Positions 38,021 to 50,404 of a stretch of DNA of 64,000 bases are shown one piece after another. The notes beneath the pieces were generated by a model that was not told where the DNA came from, made no database searches, and saw only the letters and a program-made list of their open reading frames with translations. The stretch's first letter is position 1, and every line of letters begins with the position of its first letter. Location: assembly GCF_918797505.1 (NCBI RefSeq), contig NC_092793.1:72535660-72599659 (forward strand), read 5' to 3'. A program made the translations under genes and the position numbers. Source of the stretch: Bemisia tabaci. Its lineage: Eukaryota > Arthropoda > Insecta > Hemiptera > Aleyrodidae.

Positions 38021-38246
38021 TGCTGTGCTAAGGAAGAACGCCATGTTAAAATCAGTGAAAGACGAATTCATTGAAGAAATTGTGAATATTTTTCTTCCAA
38101 TTTGTCAGACAATTTTGTTCGCAGTTTGATATAAAATTTCCAGAAATGTAAAGGAAAAATATGCATATCTGTCCTCAAAAGTATATATTTTATCTTTAGA
38201 AATATGGCAACATTTGATTGTTCGTAAGTTTTCCTTAGCACAGCAG
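38021..38246. mobile_element. A-family TA-type MITE, copy 8 (short)
   Basis: About 226 bp with ends TGCTGTGCTAAGGAAG and TTCCTTAGCACAGCAG and a deletion after the left subterminal box. It is about 490 bp before the first CAP coding exon, so it may sit in the 5' region of that gene. Confidence 0.85.
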
Positions 38247-38731
38247 TACAGCGGGATGGGTACCTACCCTATACGGATAGGTACACTGGAAAAACACAAG
38301 TTTTCAGAGGTCGCCGCGGAAAATTTAAGGCTTTCTTGTGAAAACACACGAATAATGGATTATTGGGATTTCTGTGATGAACTTTAAGAAATAGCCTTGA
38401 GTGTGTGGAATATTACAACGTAGTCCACTTTAGCAAGTTCTCGAAGTTTGATTCCTCGCGTTTGGGCTCATTCTACTCTATGTCTTTTTCATTCCGGTCA
38501 TTCGCACATTCTCCTTTCCAAATATGTTCGCTGCTCAAAGCTAAAGCCAATCTCGTTTTTTTGAATGGATACACCATTCTCTTACTATGTTTTAATTGTT
38601 GAATATCGAGGATAATCCGGGTTGTTAATAAGATATCCTTATTCCTAGCTGTTTAAAAATGATGCACTATGTGTTTGAAAAAAATAAAACCGAGAGCTTA
38701 ATCGTTTTCTTTTCTGTTGCAGGTTTTCAAA
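38247..38731. other. Immediate upstream region of CAP coding exon 1
   Basis: Ends in a pyrimidine-rich acceptor (TTTCTTTTCTGTTGCAG), so the last part is intron. No upstream exon could be placed. Confidence 0.5.
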
Positions 38732-38850
38732 ATGAGTGTGCCAGCGTATCAAGATATCCTTGCAGGGCCGCTTGCAACTTACTGCGAGCTTTCGAAAAAA
38801 ATCGGCGGCGATGTTGCCACTCATGCTCAACTAGTCGCTCAAGCTTTTCA
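38732..38850 (+). CDS. capt: CAP coding exon 1
   Basis: Starts [18 protein letters not shown]. The acceptor TTTCTGTTGCAG lies 9 nt upstream and the frame is open through it, so an upstream exon could extend the protein. The donor is TCA|GTAAGT, leaving 2 nt of a codon. Confidence 0.9.
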
Positions 38851-41800
38851 GTAAGTTTTTCTTAGCCCTTACTTGTTTCGAAATCGGCAATTTTTTTTTA
38901 TTTTTTTATTTTTTTTTGGAAAAAGGGAGCATATTCAACCATATTCAGGCCGCATGAAGGCTAATTACAGCTCAAGTCATCACGAGTACATTGAAATATA
39001 TTACTGCAACTGAAAAGCCAACGGTTATTACTTTCAAGAGTTAGCAGTTAGTATGATAAGTAGGCAAGGAATCGTGTTTGTAGTTATTTGAGGAGACAAT
39101 CTAGTCAGATCAAATTAGCAGTAGCGAAGCGTGAACCGTCAGCTTTCGATATTTTCTCATTTCAAGCCGTGAGCAAGAATCGATAAGTAAAGCTTTCGTC
39201 GCGAACACCCTGATGATCGACCCCTTTCCACTGGTTCAAATGGCACATCAATCGATTCATCGCAAAGCGCGACGCTCCACTGCAAATTGGTTCTCCGTCG
39301 CGTCTCTTTCGATGCATACTCATGGCAATGACTCATTCTGCAAACACGAAAGTAATTATACTATGATGCACCTGTTTATTGCCCGAGTCCGTTTCCTATC
39401 TTATCGCGATTGCCAAGTATATTTCTACATTTCTGATTAGTTTCTACTTATTCTCTTTAAGCGTGTAGGGATCTGAATTGTGCTAAATAGTCGCTCACGA
39501 ATCATCGGTAGGAGCTACTTACTTAATCGTGCAGTACTGCATTTGTTGAATGACACGGTGGCTGTATTTCTTATTGCCCATTTTAGTTTTGAGAAGTTAG
39601 TTTTTTAGTTAGTTAGTTAGTTACCTAGTTAGTTAGTTAGTTATTTTATTTATAGACATTCAGCATCCTAGGCTATTAACGTCTATACAAAGAATTTGGA
39701 AGATGGGTCTTTATACACAAATTTAGATTTTTAAATTAAGGGAGGCAAAGAGTTTCAGAGGCAAGTAGACATCAATACGTTGATACACGTACCTATGATG
39801 AAGTGCACAAAGTACACACCCCATAAATATAATAATACGACAGCGTAAAAACTAAAATCAAGGGTAAAACAGGGGAAGAGTTGTAATTACACCCAGAAAT
39901 CAGGACATTTCAAGCCGCGCAGGCTCATTTCCAGCTGCAAAAACAATAAAAATTACTAAAAAATTGAGTGGAAACTTGCGCTACTTTCCTGAATATTTTC
40001 TTTCCTCCGATTCCCATCAACTTTCTTTTGTTTCGCTCCCTGATCCAGTCCAAACTGGACCATTTTCCCCTTTTTGATAGATGTGCAAGAGACGACGTTT
40101 CCGTCAACTTTTGACGTAGAAACTCATCTTGAGGCCAAGCGTACAATGTTCTGCTGTTCGTAAGATTTTACCATCAAAACACAACTCTACGAAACGCGCA
40201 ACTGACATGACACCGCGCGCTTGATTCTCCTACGTGCATCAGAATATTTTCCCAGAGGGTAAACCGGCCGTTGAAATGGCAACGCTGTTTTTAATAGGAC
40301 CGCGCCATTTTTTTCTCTTTTTCGAATAATAATAACAGTTACGTTTAATGAACGATAATAACTCACTCATCCTCATCGTTTAGTCTTCATTAAGCTACAA
40401 CCTACCGGAAACAACTTTCATAAGGTGGGCTGGTGTTTACTCGCAGTGCCCCGTGAAACTAAAACCACGTAAATGCAATGTAGACCTCGTGTAGATTCGT
40501 GGTGTTTGCCTAGAGCAGGGCCCTTGATTAACTTCTGAGGCAGGGGTAAGAGCTTTCGGCGGCGATTTTAATAGTCTTGTTACATGCGTTTGACCAACGC
40601 CTCCACGCTCTGTCAGAGAATAGCGGGAATCTTACGCGTTTTTATTCATTTTTCGACGATTTTTTCTCTTCAGCCACTGCCCTGTAGGGTGGGGTTGCCG
40701 GCGGTTTGGAAAACCGGAAAAATCAGGGCAAGTCAAGGAATCCGTGGTAATAGTTAGGACATTTCTGACGCATCTGCTAATCGCTAAAACTTATCACTGA
40801 ACTACCAACTTTTTACCGTCTCTGGTCATCTTTAAGGCTCGTCATTTTTTAACCAGCTACTGAATTACGTTTTCCATGACTTGATCTCTAAACAAGGAAA
40901 TTTTTTCCTAAGTTCAGCAAAAGTCAGCGTATTTTTCTAAAAAAGTGGAAGTTCGAAGGTCAGGTAATATCAGGGAATCAGAAAATTTTGGAGTCCGAGT
41001 AAAGCAAATCTAGCCGGGAAAAGTCAGGGAATTTGAAGATGAAGAAATTATGGCAACCCTGCCTTACAATTTACAAATTTGTAAAGGAATGATGTTACTT
41101 TTAGAATGCGTTAGACTAGTTTGCATAAACTAAGTGGAAGTAGAGCCAAGATCAGCTATCAGTGTCGTGTAAAATCACAACGTTTCGGAAAATATACCCT
41201 CTAAAGGTAACTTCCTCACAGCGGAGGCAAACCCATTCTCCTGTCATGACGCACTGGCATAGAGCAGAAGGGTGCAAAATGTGTCTTTCGGCTCAAGGGA
41301 ATTTTTTCCTCTCTTTCCTGACGAAAATGTCTCACTTTCACAACTCATTCCTGGTGATGACTTTTTTTTCTTCCTTTTCACTCGTAACGTCTGCCGAAAA
41401 ACTGATGTCGTTACGGATGAAAATGTCCTCTTTTCCCTAAAATTTTCTTACTCATCACGCAATCCCTGTATCCTATGATCAGGCAGATTTTGCACCTCTG
41501 AAACATGCATACCGAACTGTACATTATCGACTTTACAATGGATTACATTTTGCAATAAGGATCCACCATCTCTGGCTCTTCCATAAAAGCACCTTTCTGC
41601 ATAGTGAAACCAACAGTATATGTATATATGTTGTTTCTAAAATAAGCCAGAAATAACGGTTCCTTATTGCAAAATGTGGTCAAAATCATCAACTGTGCCA
41701 CCTAAAATCTGTTTTTGTCAAAGAGGGCTTAAATTTTACCCGAACACCCCCCCCCCCCCCTTTAAATCAAGTTTTCTTTTTGATCAAATAAATCTCCCTT

Positions 41801-44800
41801 TTTTTCTTGTCTGTAGGCACTTTTTGTCGCTGTCTGTAAAGAAATCAACAAAGCCCTGTATGCTTTTTTGATTTCCCGCTAAACACCCTAAGTATTTTTC
41901 CAAACACCGAATTTTTGGTTTCTGTTTCCATAGTTCCCAGCTGGAATTTTTAGAACTCGCCTCCAGGAGTAAAGCACCCGCCAACCAGAACGAAACAATG
42001 AGGTTGTTACAACCAACAGCAGATAAAATCACAGCAATTTGCAGTCTCAGAGATAAGAACCGAGCCTCTCCATACTTCAATCACCTTAGTGCCATCAGTG
42101 AAAGCATTCCGGCTCTTGGATGGGTCAATGTTGTGAGTATTCGCTGAGTAAAACCTTAAAATAGTTTTTAAATGATAATTTTACCTTGGGTAGCCTAGAA
42201 CCAAAGCACTTGTTCGAAATGGACTTGAGTTAATCAAGAAAAACCTCTTACATTGTGACATCATACATTAAATGTATTTTTATGGATCTGAGGGCCCAAG
42301 TCACAACGGAGATAGTTTTTCTTTTGAGTTAAAAAAGCGCAATGCTTGTCTGACATAAAGAAGAAGTCGAATATTCAGAAAAAGAAATTCAACCATCCTT
42401 TGTCAGCCGTATAAACCCAGTAATAATTAATAAACAAACTTTCAAACATTTTCCTCTGTGAATTCCTCAAAAAGTTACTTGTATATTTTCCTGATATTTT
42501 GTGTCATAATAGACAATTAAAAATTATTGTAAGAAGATGATTGATATTAAAATTGAATACTAAAAACCTCGAAAAACTGATGAAAAGTTGCAAAAAATCT
42601 AATTAGATTTTGCCACATCGCCTTCATAAAGAAATATGAAGCTTAACAATTCAAGACAAAATTTAGTTTTTGGCTTCAGCAGTAACCCCACTTGTATTAA
42701 GCTGTCATTTTTCATTTATTTCTTCTCCAGTTTCTACATGTCTTAAATGCAAAATTCTTTAGATGGATTAAGAATTTATGAGCAGATTGCTGTTGTTGAG
42801 TCCATCTTGAATAAGTCACAACATTTTTAGAGTCAGACAACGATCTGCCAAGTTCATTTGTGGATTTAAACTAAATGGAAAAATCTAGAAAAGAAATGCA
42901 TAAACCCATCTAGTGTGTACTGTGCCTACAAAGTTTCAATCGTTTGCTAACTTTATTTGTTCTTATTTTTCAGACCCCTGCTCCTTCTCCTTATGTCAAA
43001 GAAATGAATGATGCTGGTCAATTTTATACGAACAGAGTTCTGAAGGACTGGAAAGAAAAGTAAGTTTTGGTGTGAAGTTCGGTTGTTGGATAACATAAAG
43101 TAAAAGCCCTTTTGTAAAGAAAGCATAAATTAACTGCCGTATTATATTTCTGAAACAGGTTCCATTGAACTGACTGTGTTCAGAACTTTGATGAAATCCA
43201 CCCGCTACACTGACACTTTCAGAATGTGACCTTCTAAAGAACTGCTTTTGTTAAATTTAAAACCAAAGTAAAGAGATCATCATGTGAATGATCAGAAACC
43301 TGACATTCCAACCATCTAGCATAGTAGGTATAATATATAGAGCAATAGATTAAAACTGAACTGTCTCAACAAGGCAGAACAATCATAGACTGCACTCGAC
43401 CAAATAATCTGTATCTTCTTCTGTCCGAGGACTTGCTTGTGCGGGAAAAATGGTTTGTGAGAAGTCTTTTTTGAAGTGGCCCTCTTTTGCTCCTAATTTT
43501 TGAGGCAGAGTGAGAAAGAATCACAGAACAGTGAAGGAGATAGGACTTTCATATATTCGAGTCCCTGTAGCTGTATTCATCCAATATGAATTCTTAGACT
43601 CTCGTCACCAAATCCCAGTGATATAGTTTTCTCAAGATTCATCGCTTTTACCATAACTTGGTGTGATTTTGCGTTTCAAACATCAAGCTTTTAAAATGAT
43701 GATACTCCCAAAACTTCAAAAACTTCATTTAAAATTTAGAATGGACCCTGTTCAGCAAAAAGGAACCAAGCCGCATCAGCTATTGCCAAATTTAACTGTG
43801 CAATGTCTTTTTTCACAAGAGAACATTTGTGTGGATTCCTTTGAAAATTAAGGAATTTGCTTCGCACTACGCAGAAAATTCACTGAAATTCGTACAAAAG
43901 TCTGCTCAATCGTTTTCTTGCAAAAAATTAAATTGCCTAATTAAATTTGGTAATAGCTGATGTGGCTTGGTTTCTTTCTGCTCAGTGCGGTCCGAATATT
44001 GTTGAATGCATTTTGGCTATTCCGCCTTTCCGGTCATTAGTGACTCCAAGCAACCAACTCAAGTGTTGATTGTCACTAGGCAGCTGCATTAGAAGTTCTT
44101 TATTGTGGGTTATTGTGGTATTGGGCAGAACTGCCTCTGGTTTTGCTTTTGTCAGGGTCACAAAAGAATGGATCCCAGTCCAACCCTTCAGCACTAAAAA
44201 AATAGCATTAAAACACTGTTTCAAGCACACCTTGAGGCTTTGCACCACGGTGGGCTTCTTATGCTGTCCACTGCCATGCATGATATGATATTATTACACC
44301 ATTAAATGTAAGACTTTAGTCTAGGTTGGTTGTTCTAACCATTATCTTGGTTTCAGGGACAAAACACATGTTGAATGGGTGCGTTCCTGGGTAGAAACTC
44401 TAGTCCAGCTTCAGCAGTATGTTAAACAATATCACACGACAGGATTAGTCTGGAGTGGCAAGAATGGAATTGCTCCCGCACCACCTGGCCCCCCTCCTCC
44501 ACCAATGGCTCTTCCTGCTTTCACTGACCTCACTATCGACAATTCAAAGGACAGATCAGCTTTGTTTGCGGAAATCAACCAGGGTGAAAAAATCACGAGC
44601 AGTAAGTCATCTATTCTACATATAAGTGCTACAACTATTGCTGTATTCTTTAATAATCATGCACCACCTGAAATCCAGGCGATCTGGTCCGAAACTTTCT
44701 AGATAGAATTCGAGAATAATCAAATCGCCTTAAACAAGAATGTTCAGAGTATTATCCTGTATGCGCTGCAAATTGATTATATTTTTTCCTTACACCCTAG

Positions 44801-47800
44801 ATCACCTCAGTAGGTAATCAACGCTCATAGTGGTTCAGTATTTACTCGTTTAATTTTGAAGGAACCCTCTGGAGATTTTCATGAGTATTCCAACTAATAT
44901 CAGTTCGCAGCCAATGGCAAATACATCATTGAAAATTAATTCTAAAGTTGTGTAATAGATATTGATAGTTTTTGCAAGAACTTCCTCAATTTGCCATGGA
45001 ATAAAATGTGCCTCAGGAGAAGGTCCATTTAAAACAGCGAAACTAAACATCATATGGAGATCACTTTTTTTTCTATCCTCCATCATCAATCCACTCTCTG
45101 AATTGCTCATCAATCGTAATTTTTTTTAGGTTTGAAAAAAGTAACATCCAACATGCAAACCCATAAAAACCCATCGCTGAGATCGGGACCGGCACCATTC
45201 AAGGCAACTCCAAACAACACGCAAGTTAACAACTTTAAATCAAGTGTTCCAGCAGAGAAGCCCCCTGTATTTAAACGAGAGGGCAAGAAGTGGATAATAG
45301 TGAGTATTTTTTTCATTCACCATGCAAGAACGTAATTGGCTGATCAAGAAATTCATGTGGCCATAAAGTTGGTCATCTCAAGAATTCTATGGAAGTATTT
45401 CCAGCCAACTTCCCTCAGGATCCAACTGCTAATGTTACAAAAATGTGCCTCATCTTGAGGCACCTCCTCTGACGTGAGGGCTTATCTGGATTTCCACCTG
45501 AGCCTTGTTCTCTGTATAACTCTATGCATTCTGGGGCTCATGTTGAAGTAGAGATCCGCCCGTACGCCAGAGGAGGAACGACTTTTGCGAAAGAAATATT
45601 GAGCTCACTCTTAAATTGATTTCTTATTTTAAAAGTTTCAAGGTTTTTTTTTTTTTTTTGAAAATATAAAACCAGTCCTAGATAAGACCATGATTGGGAA
45701 AACCCTAAATCTGAGATCTACATGAATTTTGGTCCAAAAAAAAAAAAAAAAAACTACAGAACAGAAATAAATAGATAGCAGAAGATTATGAAAAAAATCC
45801 AGAAAATTGGTCACAAAAATTAAGGTTTATTTTTTCAAACGCTTATCAAAGAAAGTCTTAATTTTACTAATATTTTTACTCTCAGAATTAAGAAAACAAG
45901 AAAATATGAAAAAATTTGGAATTTTGTCAATATGATTAATACTTGCTGGTACCTGAGAATATACTGAAGACACACCACCAATTCAAAGGGGGTTTTTTGT
46001 TTGAATATTCCAGTAAATTTCTTTAGTAACTGAATCTTAACAGTGTCAGGACTTTTTTATGTATATCAGAGTAAGTACATTGTACAATCATATCTCGTTT
46101 CAACGTTTTTGAATGGGATTCAGAACTGGAACGTTGTTTCTGGTAGAAAATTTTTTCAAGAAACGCTCGAACGAAAAACGACTGACCAGGACTTGACAAA
46201 ATGAATGTTGTTTCTAGAAAAACGTTAAATGAGACACGACTGTATTTTCTTTTAAGCCTCTAATCTCATTTGCTGTCTAGCTTTGAAAATCTTCATTCTC
46301 AAATCGGGAAGGGGAGGGGGAGATGCAGGAGGGACATTTTTTTGTGAGGAGCTAAATCTAGACATGGAAGAGTAGAATTCTCTATTTTTTGAAATTAACA
46401 TAACTGATTTTCTACCTTCTTAGGAGTATCAAAAGAACAATCCATCCCTGGTAGTGGAAGGAGCAGAAATGAATAATGTAGTTTATATGTTTGGCTGTGT
46501 GAACTCAACTTTGACAGTCAAAGGAAAAATCAATTCTGTTGTCTTGGACTCCTGCAAAAAGTCTTCTGTCGTATTTGATACATTGGTGTCATCCGCTGAG
46601 TTCATCAATTGCCAGTCTGTTCAAATGCAGGTAAGCAGCAAAATTTGAAACATCCAAGGAACCTTAACAATCAGTTTCAGCACAATTTAAGTAACTAATT
46701 AATCGCTGGCCTATTTTAATAAAAAGTCACCCTTAAAAATGAGCCTTTTAAGTCTTCCAAAACACTTGAACAAAATATGGCAACAACGGAGGTTGAGCAT
46801 TCAGCCACGTTCAGCAGATCTGGATTTATTAATAGATCATAATTTCAGTAGATCCTCTGATGATCCTGAAGCTGGAGGAGATACTGTTTTTTTATCATAA
46901 TTTATATGTTCTCGTTCTTAGAAACGTTTTTGTGTGAAACTCTTAGTACGGAAGTTAGCCACTATTCCTTCATTTTCAGAACTTTCAGGTTTTGTGTACT
47001 CCCAGTGATTTTGAGTATACTCCCTGGCAACTAATTGAATTAAAGAATTTGAGATTAAACCTGTAAATGGCAATCAAGCTGACCCGGCTGAAGTCTGACC
47101 TCATCCTCTAATGACATTCCTACGAAATCACACATGCCTTTAGCCTCAGTTCATTTTTTGCAATTTTTAAGTCTGCAAAAATTTTGTGCCTCTGATCAAA
47201 GGTTTGGACTCTGCTCAAAATTTTGATGATTAGTCCTAATGCCAAGATGATGCCTCAATATGGCACCTATTTATGCACTCCATTAAGCTAAGGACATGAA
47301 CGGTCTGTATTAAAAGGTTTCAAACTGAGTTATCAGCATGGCGTCTAGACCAAGTCGCATACAAAACTTGAGCAGAGTCAAAACCTCCAAACGGATGCTA
47401 AAAATTGTTGCTGATTTATAAATTGCCAAAATGCTTTAGACCGAAAACATGTTTGTTTTCTCAGGTAATCACAAGGCTCGGTCGTGTCTCCTATTGTTTG
47501 CATCAATGAGGCCGTGATAGGTATTACTCTGGGGTGGAGCCAGATCTTTGGTTGAGTCAGCTCGATGGCCATTTACAGATTTAATATCGAAATCTGTGCT
47601 CTAATTACTTTCCGGCGGGTATAAGGGCATTTGTTATAAATTCAATTTTATTATATCAAAGACTGGCTGAAGTTGGCATCTATTTCCTTTAGAATGTATT
47701 TACCTATGTATACATTAAGTTTTACTGAATTTCTTTCTCTCTTGGTTATTTCTTGGTGGAAAGATTAAAAAATTACTTGCGATTGTCATTATTCCAGGTG

Positions 47801-49168
47801 CTCGGGAAAGTGCCAACCATATCGATTGACAAGACAGATGGTTGTCAAATGTATTTAAGCAAGGACTCATTGGATGTTGTGATTGTCTCATCAAAATCAT
47901 CTGAAATGAATGTCCTTGTTCCTAAACCTAATGGAGATTATGTAAGTAGTCGTCATTACCCCTTTCTTCCATCAACTGTTTCTTTTCATCCCTTAAAATT
48001 TTAATTTTTCGTCATGGAAAGTCTTAGTGATTCAAGCTTAATGTCTCATCCTATAATTTTTATGAAAGTGTGAAAAGTAAGCCAGAGGGGGAAAAAATGC
48101 ATGCGGCCTTTGAAGATCCTTTCACCACTGGTAAATCGTAATGCAATGTAATGGGCGAGTCAACTTTTGCACAGAGGATTTATAACTTGTGCGCATCTTG
48201 TTATTGATGTTCCATCATTTTATGATTCTGCTGTAGCCCCTTTGCTGATTTTATTAAAGCCAGTAATTTTCAGGAGTGCTAGAAACGGGGTCTTTTGCAA
48301 GAGCACTAATAGTGAGCATCTTGCTCATGGTGAAAAAAAAATCATCCTTGGGAACATCAATATGTATTTTTAAGTTAATTATACTGCCGCATTTATACCA
48401 AAACGGCATCATCAACTAATTTATGTGCATGCATCTCAATCCTCTTTATCAGCCGTATCTAGGTTAGATAGAATTCTCAGGTGTTTTTCTTAGATGTTTA
48501 GTCTTGGTCACAAGGTACCTCCACCAAGAAAGAAGAGAGCTCCATTGAGTCCCTTTAAATTACCGTGGATTTGTTATAATTTGAATTTTATATTATTATA
48601 GAACTAATTTGCCAAATTCTAAACTGGGTTTCCTCAAAGTGAGTGCATTAGATTTGGATTTCGCTTCGTCGAAATTGTCTTGCTCTGACTAAAAATATGA
48701 AGCACTACTACTTCTGGATCTTCCATTTCAGATCTCCTCTCCAGATCCCCATCTTTGATTTTGTAAAAAATTTTTAAAATTTATTATAATGTGCTCATAG
48801 ACTCATCAGTAATGGGCTAAGTGCAGAAAAGTTGATTTTGAGTTGTTACAACGCATACCACTAACGCTGTCTTTCGGGCGTCATACGCACTACTCTAGTG
48901 TTGGTATCTTAATCTGTCATGCAGCATGTTGCTCTGGAACATGAACTTTGTTGAACAAAATGCCATGTCTAACTCAATTTTCAATTCCATGATACCCAGC
49001 CTGTTATCTACAATAAATCTTCATTTAATGTTGGTTTGTACTTATTTATTTTTACAATAAAACAAACATTTTTGTTTGCAGAGCGAGTATCCAGTTCCAG
49101 AACAATTTAGGACTACCATTAGCGGGTCTAAAGGACTAGTCACAGAAGCTGTCGAGAACAAAGGCTAA
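38732..49168 (+). CDS. capt: Adenylyl cyclase-associated protein (capulet/CAP1), complete, 8 coding exons
   Basis: CAP recycles actin: it binds cofilin-loaded G-actin and filament ends and promotes nucleotide exchange in the cytoplasm. The coding sequence joins 38732-38850, 41934-42132, 42974-43059, 44357-44601, 45130-45299, 46424-46630, 47798-47941 and 49082-49168. All junctions are GT-AG, phases agree, and the total is 1,257 nt (418 residues plus TAA). Visible parts: the N-terminal helical fold (about residues 1-168, with [51 protein letters not shown] and [10 protein letters not shown]), a polyproline stretch (PPGPPPPP, 177-184), a WH2 actin-binding segment (about 200-221, ending in LKKVT), a basic linker [10 protein letters not shown], and the C-terminal CARP beta-helix (about 265-410). 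The start ATG follows CAAA and lies 9 nt after a splice acceptor, so at least one upstream 5' exon exists; I could not place it. The usual N-terminal RLE coiled coil is absent from this start. Identity is near certain; the exact N-terminus is less so. Confidence 0.95.
39119..39282. mobile_element. Palindromic hAT-type MITE, copy 6 (CAP intron 1)
   Basis: A diverged copy within the first CAP intron. Flanks CAAATTAG (39111-39118) and CAAATTGG (39283-39290) match at 7 of 8. Confidence 0.85.
39601..39644. repeat. (TTAG)n tetranucleotide run
   Basis: About nine TTAG units with one interruption (ACC). The unit is four bases, not the five-base insect telomere repeat. Confidence 0.85.
40683..41062. 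mobile_element. 380-bp element with GCAGGGTTGCC ends (CAP intron 1)
   Basis: GTAGGGTGGGGTTGCC pairs with GGCAACCCTGCC. The interior is rich in GGAAAA-TCAGGGAA motifs on the same strand. Confidence 0.6.
41540..41680. mobile_element. 141-bp relative of the 32.3-kb MITE (CAP intron 1)
   Basis: GGATTACATTTTGCAATAAG pairs with CTTATTGCAAAATGTGGT. The terminus matches the 32254 element, suggesting one family. Confidence 0.7.
41747..41760. repeat. Poly-C run of 14
   Basis: An uninterrupted C run about 170 bp before the CAP exon 2 acceptor. Confidence 0.9.
41934..42132 (+). CDS. capt: CAP coding exon 2
   Basis: Acceptor TTTCCATAG, donor GTT|GTGAGT. It encodes the middle of the helical domain, ending in [15 protein letters not shown]. 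It follows a 3.1-kb intron that carries several MITEs. Confidence 0.95.
42226..42335. mobile_element. Short foldback element in CAP intron 2
   Basis: TTGAGTTAATCAAGAAAAAC pairs with GTTTTTCTTTTGAGTTAA in imperfect inverted form; TGTGACAT pairs with AAGTCACA. Arms are diverged. Confidence 0.5.
42974..43059 (+). CDS. capt: CAP coding exon 3
   Basis: Acceptor TTATTTTTCAG, donor AAA|GTAAGT. It encodes the highly conserved [17 protein letters not shown] segment of the helical domain. The split codon is completed by the first G of exon 4. Confidence 0.95.
43743..43993. mobile_element. B-family MITE, copy 2 (CAP intron 3)
   Basis: Inverted ends around AGCAAAAAGGAACCAAGCCG and GGCTTGGTTTCTTTCTGCTC. 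Same family as the copy at 37045. Confidence 0.8.
44357..44601 (+). CDS. capt: CAP coding exon 4
   Basis: Acceptor TTGGTTTCAG, donor AGCA|GTAAGT. It carries the end of the helical domain ([10 protein letters not shown]), the polyproline run (profilin/SH3 type) and the first part of the WH2 segment. Confidence 0.95.
45130..45299 (+). CDS. capt: CAP coding exon 5
   Basis: Acceptor TTTTTTTAG, donor ATA|GTGAGT. It encodes [17 protein letters not shown] and the linker into the CARP domain ([13 protein letters not shown]). Confidence 0.95.
45466..45581. mobile_element. Short foldback element X, copy 2 (CAP intron 5)
   Basis: Same family as 2033-2148: CCTCCTCTGACGTGAGGGC pairs with CCCGTACGCCAGAGGAGG. 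Confidence 0.75.
46424..46630 (+). CDS. capt: CAP coding exon 6
   Basis: Acceptor CCTTCTTAG, donor CAG|GTAAGC, phase 0 at both ends (69 codons). First CARP beta-helix coils, including [20 protein letters not shown]. Confidence 0.95.
47798..47941 (+). CDS. capt: CAP coding exon 7
   Basis: Acceptor TTATTCCAG, donor TAT|GTAAGT, 48 codons, phase 0. CARP beta-helix with [18 protein letters not shown]. Confidence 0.95.
49082..49168 (+). CDS. capt: CAP coding exon 8 (terminal)
   Basis: Acceptor TTGTTTGCAG. It encodes the conserved tail [12 protein letters not shown], ending [10 protein letters not shown] and TAA. Confidence 0.95.
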   Translation, partial: SEYPVPEQFRTTISGSKGLVTEAVENKG

Positions 49169-49405
49169 TCATCATATCCAATCATCTACCTGTAATTACA
49201 TTGTCAAATCATTGCGGTATATATTCTAATATTCGTCGTAAGTTTTTTTCTTCACGATTTCAGACTCATTATTTAATTTTTCAAATAATTGTGATTCAGT
49301 TAGTTTTAAGACATGCTGGTGATGAAATAGACACATAATTTTCTCAAGTGAGCACTTTTTGCCTAGTCGAACAAATTTTTTAAGAAGACAAGACATCGAT
49401 CTATC

Positions 49406-49679
49406 AATAAATTTTGATAGTTTTTTGTATTTTTTTAAAATTTTCAAAATTTAAACTTGCACAGCTCAAATATTCACCATTTAATGGTGCAGTTATCTGA
49501 AAGACTTGTATTGTGCTCTTATGGTGAAGCCTCTTTAGTTTCAGGGCGTATTATTTTTACACTGCATGGTTCATAGATGAATCCTCTGTTTTATCTCGAT
49601 TTGAGACTTGAGTTAGTTTTTTTGCATCCCTATCTCTTTCATCATCAACCAAAGAGTATTTGTTAGTTGGAAGAATAAA
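49406..49679 (+). terminator. Candidate polyadenylation signals for CAP
   Basis: AATAAA hexamers occur at 49406-49411 and 49674-49679, about 240 and 510 nt after the CAP stop codon. A further one lies at 50946. Which is used cannot be told from sequence alone. Confidence 0.4.
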
Positions 49680-50374
49680 AAGTAAGAAAACTACTTATCT
49701 AAGAGATGATTAGTGGTTAGTGTTGTTTTTGTAGGAGTCTGAGTTCTTGCTAAGAGGTTCGTTAGATTACGAGTAAACCACAAATTGTGACTGAAAATTG
49801 AATATTCATCCTATTAGAAGCTAGCGTTCTTTTCTTTTTAAATTTATTTCATTGAACGTTATTCACATAAATTTCTAAATTGAGGCAACAAATTTTTCAG
49901 GTCACTGTTTCATGCCTGCCTGTTACACTTTTTTGATATCATGTAAAAACTTTTACTATATGGGTAACTCATTACACCCTAAAGTGCGTTGATACCAGTC
50001 AAAAAGTGCACCAAAAGCTGCAGTTTAAACATTATTTTACCAAAGCCATCTATTTTATTGCATGTATTTGTGTAGGTGGCTTTTGAAAACCTTTGGGATG
50101 AATATTCAGTCGGAATTTTGTCTCTCCGCTTGAGCCCTCTTTTTTAATCACAATTTTTAATCAATGTCAATTGGAGACTTCAAATGATTGACACCAAAAT
50201 CAGCCCTAAAAATTTTTTTATTCAACCTAACCCCCTCTCTATTTAGTTAATTTTGTAAAGTGTAAGTTTTTTTTATGAAACTTTGCAAGGATCTATGTTG
50301 CAAGCCTCCAAACAAGTGTAAAGTATTTTGCAATATTTACATACTTACTACTGATCATAAAATGCTTGATTCTC

Positions 50375-50404
50375 TTTTATTTATTTATTTATTTATTTAT
50401 TTAT
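50375..50404. repeat. (TTTA)n tetranucleotide run
   Basis: About seven TTTA units in the CAP downstream region. Confidence 0.85.

Noticed and set aside
39601..39644. (TTAG)n as a possible interstitial telomere repeat
   Set aside because: The unit is TTAG, not the insect telomere unit TTAGG; a plain microsatellite.
44070..44288. Open frames on both strands in CAP intron 3 (43982-44288)
   Set aside because: They lie inside a well-defined intron and beside a MITE, with no domain seen.
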